Source: an uncultured Coriobacteriales bacterium (GTDB lineage: Bacteria; Actinomycetota; Coriobacteriia; Coriobacteriales; Atopobiaceae). From it: a DNA stretch of 8,627 bases. Both the position numbers and the translations under genes were made by a program. Under the pieces are notes generated by a model that had not been told where the DNA came from, made no database searches, and saw only the letters and a program-made list of their open reading frames with translations. The stretch spans positions 1-8,627 of the forward strand of contig CAMNAH010000037.1 in assembly GCA_946530775.1 (NCBI GenBank), written 5' to 3'. The number at the start of each line of letters is the position of its first letter. Position 1 is the first letter of the stretch. Of the stretch, positions 5,807 to 8,627 are shown piece after piece.

Positions 5807-7066
5807 CTACAATCCCATCGCCTGAAGCACGAACATGATGGCCGTGAGGATGATCACGGCCACGATGGTGAACCACGTGAGCGCGTTCCAGACGCGGCCG
5901 TTCGCGTAGGCGCCCATGATGTGCTTGTCGCTTGCGATGCCCACCATGAAGATGAGCAGCACCGGCAGCAGCACGCCGTTGATGACCTGCGCGGCCATCA
6001 TGATGCCGAAGAGGTTGGCGTCGGGCAGTAGCACGATGACGGCGGAGATGAGGATGATCGCCGTGATGATGGCACGGTAGGTGGGCGCCTCGGCCCACGT
6101 GCGGTCGCTGCCGTGCTCCCACCCGAAGGCCTCGCAGATGGCGCTCGACGTGATGCCCGGCAGCACGCAGGCCGCGAGGAACGATGCCCCGATGAGGCCT
6201 GCGCCGAAGAGGACCTGCGCGTAGTCGCCCACGAGCGGTGCGAGCGCGATCGCCGCGTCCTCGGCGCCCTCGACCACGATGCCGGCGGGGAACAGGACGG
6301 CTCCGGTCACGAGGATGATGAACCACGAGATGGCGCTCGCCACCACCGAACCGGTGACCGTATCGATCTGCTGGTAGGGGATGTCCTCCTCGCGCGCGCC
6401 GCGCTCGACCACGTTGCTCTGCGCCAAAAAGATCATCCACGGCGCGATGGTGGTGCCCACGAGGGCGACGATGAGCGAAAGGTACGAGAGGTCGCCGCGC
6501 AGAGGCGGGATGAGCGTGTCGTGGAAGGCCTGGCCCCAGTCGGGGCCCACCATGAAGCCCGCCACCACGTAGGTGAGGAAGACGCAGCTGATCGCGAGCA
6601 GGATCTTCTCGATGCGGCGGTACGACCCGCTCATCGTGAGCACCCAGATGGCGAGCGCCGAGACAGGGATCGAGATATAGGTGGGGATGCCGAAGAGCCC
6701 GAAACCCGATGCGATGCCTGCGAACTCGGAGAGCGTGACGGTGGTGTTCGAGATCAGAAGCGCGAACATGGCGAGGGCCGAGAGGCGCACGCCGTACTGC
6801 TCGCGGATGAGCGATGCGAAGCCCTTGCCGGTGACGCAGCCCATGCGCGCGGCGGTCTCCTGTGCCACGATGAGGAGCAGGCACATGATGGGCACGGTCC
6901 AGAGCAGGCCGAATCCGTAGAGGGCGCCGGAGTTGGAGTAGGCGGCGACGCCGCCGGCATCGGCGCCGGCGAGCGCTGCGACGAGGCCTGGGCCCATGGC
7001 GGCGAGCACGAGCCTGGGCTCGAGCCTCACGCGCTCCTTCGGCTTTGTATCCTTCGTGCGTGCCAT
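5807..7066 (-). CDS. NRAMP (SLC11)-family divalent cation transporter, probably the Mg2+-type (NRMT) branch
   Basis: A 419-residue polytopic membrane protein with about 11 hydrophobic helices and the LeuT-like NRAMP order. TM1 begins MGPGLVAALAGADAGG (24-39): D36-A37-G38-G39 replaces the DPGN metal motif, so the coordinating Asn is Gly. TM3 reads VTLSEFAG (110-117): the conserved Glu is kept (E114) but the neighbouring Asp is Thr (T111). TM6 reads TTIAPWMIFLAQS (205-217): A208-P209-W210 replaces Met-Pro-His, removing the Met that favours transition metals and the His linked to proton coupling. TM10 carries AAQVINGVLLP (358-368). Bacterial NRAMP-related Mg2+ transporters, including one from Eggerthella lenta, are known to lack the Met. 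Mg2+ uptake is thus likelier than Mn2+/Fe2+. Start ATG 7066 lies 4 nt after the MgtE-like stop with a weak SD (GGATG), suggesting translational coupling. Automatic annotation as MntH would probably mislead. Confidence 0.9.
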   Translation of the reverse strand: MARTKDTKPKERVRLEPRLVLAAMGPGLVAALAGADAGGVAAYSNSGALYGFGLLWTVPIMCLLLIVAQETAARMGCVTGKGFASLIREQYGVRLSALAMFALLISNTTVTLSEFAGIASGFGLFGIPTYISIPVSALAIWVLTMSGSYRRIEKILLAISCVFLTYVVAGFMVGPDWGQAFHDTLIPPLRGDLSYLSLIVALVGTTIAPWMIFLAQSNVVERGAREEDIPYQQIDTVTGSVVASAISWFIILVTGAVLFPAGIVVEGAEDAAIALAPLVGDYAQVLFGAGLIGASFLAACVLPGITSSAICEAFGWEHGSDRTWAEAPTYRAIITAIILISAVIVLLPDANLFGIMMAAQVINGVLLPVLLIFMVGIASDKHIMGAYANGRVWNALTWFTIVAVIILTAIMFVLQAMGL

Positions 7067-7070
7067 GCCA

Positions 7071-8627
7071 TCACATCCAGAGGATGATGGCCGCGGCGAT
7101 GAACGCGATCGTGGCGATGACGAGCGACGTCAGGCGCAGCGACTGGCCGTTCGTGTCCTCGCCGTGCGCCTCGCGATTGCGCACGAACAGCAGGTAGAGC
7201 GGTGCGGTGATAAACGATCCCAGCACCACGCCCGCGGACACGATGAAGCTCGTGCGCACGGTGGAGCCCACGAGGGGGTCGTCGCCGAGCGGCAGCACGT
7301 TGGTGAGGGCGAACAGGGCGAGCGCGATGACGGCGGCGTAGCAGAGGCCGATGCCGATGCCGCGCAGGGCGAATCCCAGGACGGAGGGGGCGTCTTCGTC
7401 ATCGGCGTCCCACTCGAGGCAGAAGTCGATCACGTAGCGCGCCATGTTCACGGCGCCGCGCAGGGCAACCGGCATGGCCACGGCGAGCAGGAGCCCGGCG
7501 AGGGGGTCGGAGCCGTTGCGGTCGGTGAGGGCTGCGAGCACGATAAGGCCGATCGCCCAGAACACGACCCACATCTCGCGGCTTACGATGCGCGACAGCA
7601 CGTGGCTCGACTGGTTGTCGTTGCCCAGGTCGCCGCCGCCTGCGATGGCGAGGTCCTCCTCGTGCTCCTCCTGCATGACCTCGAGGGCGTCGTCGACCGT
7701 GACGATGCCGAGCAGGTTGCCCTCGTCGCTCACAACGGGGATGGCGAGCAGGTTGTACTTGGCGATGTTCTCCGCCACGTCTTCCTGGTCGTCCTCGGGG
7801 TTCGCGGTGATGACCTCTTCCTCGGCGAGATCCTTGAGCGCGGTCTCGGCGTCGCTCACGATGAGCTGGTTGAGTGTGACCACGCCCGAGAGCTTGTTGT
7901 CCTCATCGACCAGATAGATGTAGCGCACGCTCTCGAAGTCTTCCTCGAGCGTCTTGAGCACCGCGACGGCGTCTCCCACGGTGGCATCCTCGGAGAGGCT
8001 CACCACCTCCTGGGTCATGATGCGGCCGGCGGTGTCCTCGCGATAGCCCAGCAGCTGGCGGATGGCCTTCTGGTCCTTGACGCCCATGAGCGAGAGGAGC
8101 TTCTCGGCCTTCTCGTAGTCGAGCTCCGAGACCAGCTCGGCCGCGTCGTCGGGGTCCATCTCGGCGAGCACCTTCGAGGCGGCCGCCTCGCTCATGCCGC
8201 CTACCAGCTCGGCAGCCATCTCATCGTCATCGAGCTCGGCCACGGCCTCGGCGGCCATCTCGTCGTCGAGCGTGGCGAAGACCTGGCTGCGCAGGCGCGG
8301 GTCGAGGCGCTCGATGATGTCGGCGACGTCGGCGGGGTGCATGTCGTCGAGCGTCTTGTGGCTCACCGAGAGCTTGACGTTCGAGAGGTCGCGCTCGACG
8401 AGGTCCATGTAGCTCCAGGCGATGATGCGCTCGGGGATGGGCTTGCCGAGGGTCTTCGCGACCTTGCAGGCTGCCGTCTCGATCCACGGGGCGAGCGAGC
8501 GCAGCAGGCCGCGGGCGCCCACCTCGGCGCCGAGCAGGCGCAGCTGCGTGGAGCTGGTGTCGGAGAGCTTGAGGTCGTTCACGCGCACGACGCGCATGCC
8601 GCGCGTGTCGACGATCTGCTTGTTGAG
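7071..8627 (-). CDS. MgtE-like protein: PRC-like N-terminus, MgtE_N, CBS pair, divergent membrane domain (5' end outside window)
   Basis: The frame stays open to the right edge. The ten codons before the Met at 8597 read LNKQIVDTRG and continue into MRVVRVNDLKL, a PRC-barrel-like strand pair, so that Met is internal and the gene is 5'-truncated. Numbered from the first visible codon (518 residues): PRC-like region 1 to about 75; MgtE_N helical superhelix about 95-185 with HPADVADIIERLDP and acidic DDDEMAAEL repeats; CBS pair about 200-320 (TAGRIMTQEVVSL; AIPVVSDEGNLLGIVTVDDALEVM), followed by an acidic plug-like helix QEEHEEDLAI (319-328). Membrane helices lie near 352-368, 373-400, 420-442, 459-481 and 497-517. 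Cytosolic domains match the MgtE Mg2+ channel and sensor. The membrane part is divergent: the GTGGNVGTQ-like helix is reduced to a Pro...Asn remnant, and the last helix has no Asp or Glu where MgtE has its pore Asp. It may be a Mg2+ sensor or partner for the adjoining NRAMP protein rather than a channel. Confidence 0.88.
   Translation of the reverse strand, partial: LNKQIVDTRGMRVVRVNDLKLSDTSSTQLRLLGAEVGARGLLRSLAPWIETAACKVAKTLGKPIPERIIAWSYMDLVERDLSNVKLSVSHKTLDDMHPADVADIIERLDPRLRSQVFATLDDEMAAEAVAELDDDEMAAELVGGMSEAAASKVLAEMDPDDAAELVSELDYEKAEKLLSLMGVKDQKAIRQLLGYREDTAGRIMTQEVVSLSEDATVGDAVAVLKTLEEDFESVRYIYLVDEDNKLSGVVTLNQLIVSDAETALKDLAEEEVITANPEDDQEDVAENIAKYNLLAIPVVSDEGNLLGIVTVDDALEVMQEEHEEDLAIAGGGDLGNDNQSSHVLSRIVSREMWVVFWAIGLIVLAALTDRNGSDPLAGLLLAVAMPVALRGAVNMARYVIDFCLEWDADDEDAPSVLGFALRGIGIGLCYAAVIALALFALTNVLPLGDDPLVGSTVRTSFIVSAGVVLGSFITAPLYLLFVRNREAHGEDTNGQSLRLTSLVIATIAFIAAAIILWM

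Noticed and set aside
6113..7087. 324-codon plus-strand frame across the NRAMP gene
   Set aside because: Its composition is extremely charged (Arg, Asp, Glu, His) without structure signals. It is the shadow of the NRAMP membrane helices on the other strand.
8595..8597. ATG at 8597 (minus strand) as start of the MgtE-like gene
   Set aside because: The same frame continues to the window edge with residues that fit the PRC-like domain, so the start lies outside the window.

Overview
The window is GC-rich bacterial DNA (by eye about 65% G+C). Genes are tightly packed, GAG/CTC/GCC/ATC codons dominate, and GTG and TTG starts occur. Gene content and protein style suggest a high-GC Gram-positive actinobacterium, most likely of class Coriobacteriia (Collinsella/Olsenella/Eggerthella type). 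This assignment is inference; no rRNA or other marker gene is present. There are no tRNA or rRNA genes, insertion sequences, CRISPR arrays or phage genes. Seven protein genes fill almost all of the DNA, and two of them run off the window ends.

Plus strand, left to right: (1) the 3' end of an EF-G-family translational GTPase (2-292), closed by a strong UUCG-loop terminator (317-344). (2) A control region (345-471) with a perfect 12-bp inverted repeat, a 10-bp tandem direct repeat, an extended -10 promoter and a Shine-Dalgarno. (3) A likely five-gene transcription unit: a CorC/HlyC (DUF21-CBS-CBS-CorC_HlyC) membrane protein; a small protein that looks like the N-terminal domain of cyanophycin synthetase with a long Glu-rich tail; a YtxH-type membrane-anchored protein; a PRC-barrel protein with a Lys/Ala-rich tail; and a membrane-bound SpoIIE/RsbU-type PP2C phosphatase with an extracytoplasmic sensor domain. 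Spacings are 38, 43, 8 and 4 nt, and no terminator is seen between genes.

Minus strand, converging on that unit with only 28 nt between stop codons: a PRC-MgtE_N-CBS-CBS-membrane protein (MgtE-like, entering from the right edge, 7071-8627), then 4 nt later an NRAMP-family transporter (5807-7066). The NRAMP protein lacks the usual transition-metal site (DAGG for DPGN, APW for MPH, Thr for the TM3 Asp). That pattern points to the NRAMP-related Mg2+ transporter branch rather than an Mn/Fe MntH. The neighbouring MgtE-like protein keeps the cytosolic Mg2+-sensor layout but has no acidic residue in its last membrane helix.

Main idea: the right half looks like a two-gene Mg2+ uptake module in which a sensor-type MgtE homologue is paired with an NRAMP-type Mg2+ carrier. 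A third Mg-linked CBS protein (CorC family) lies at the head of the facing unit. The middle genes (YtxH, PRC-barrel, PP2C) look like an envelope or general-stress signalling set. The stand-alone cyanophycin-synthetase-like domain is the least explained gene.
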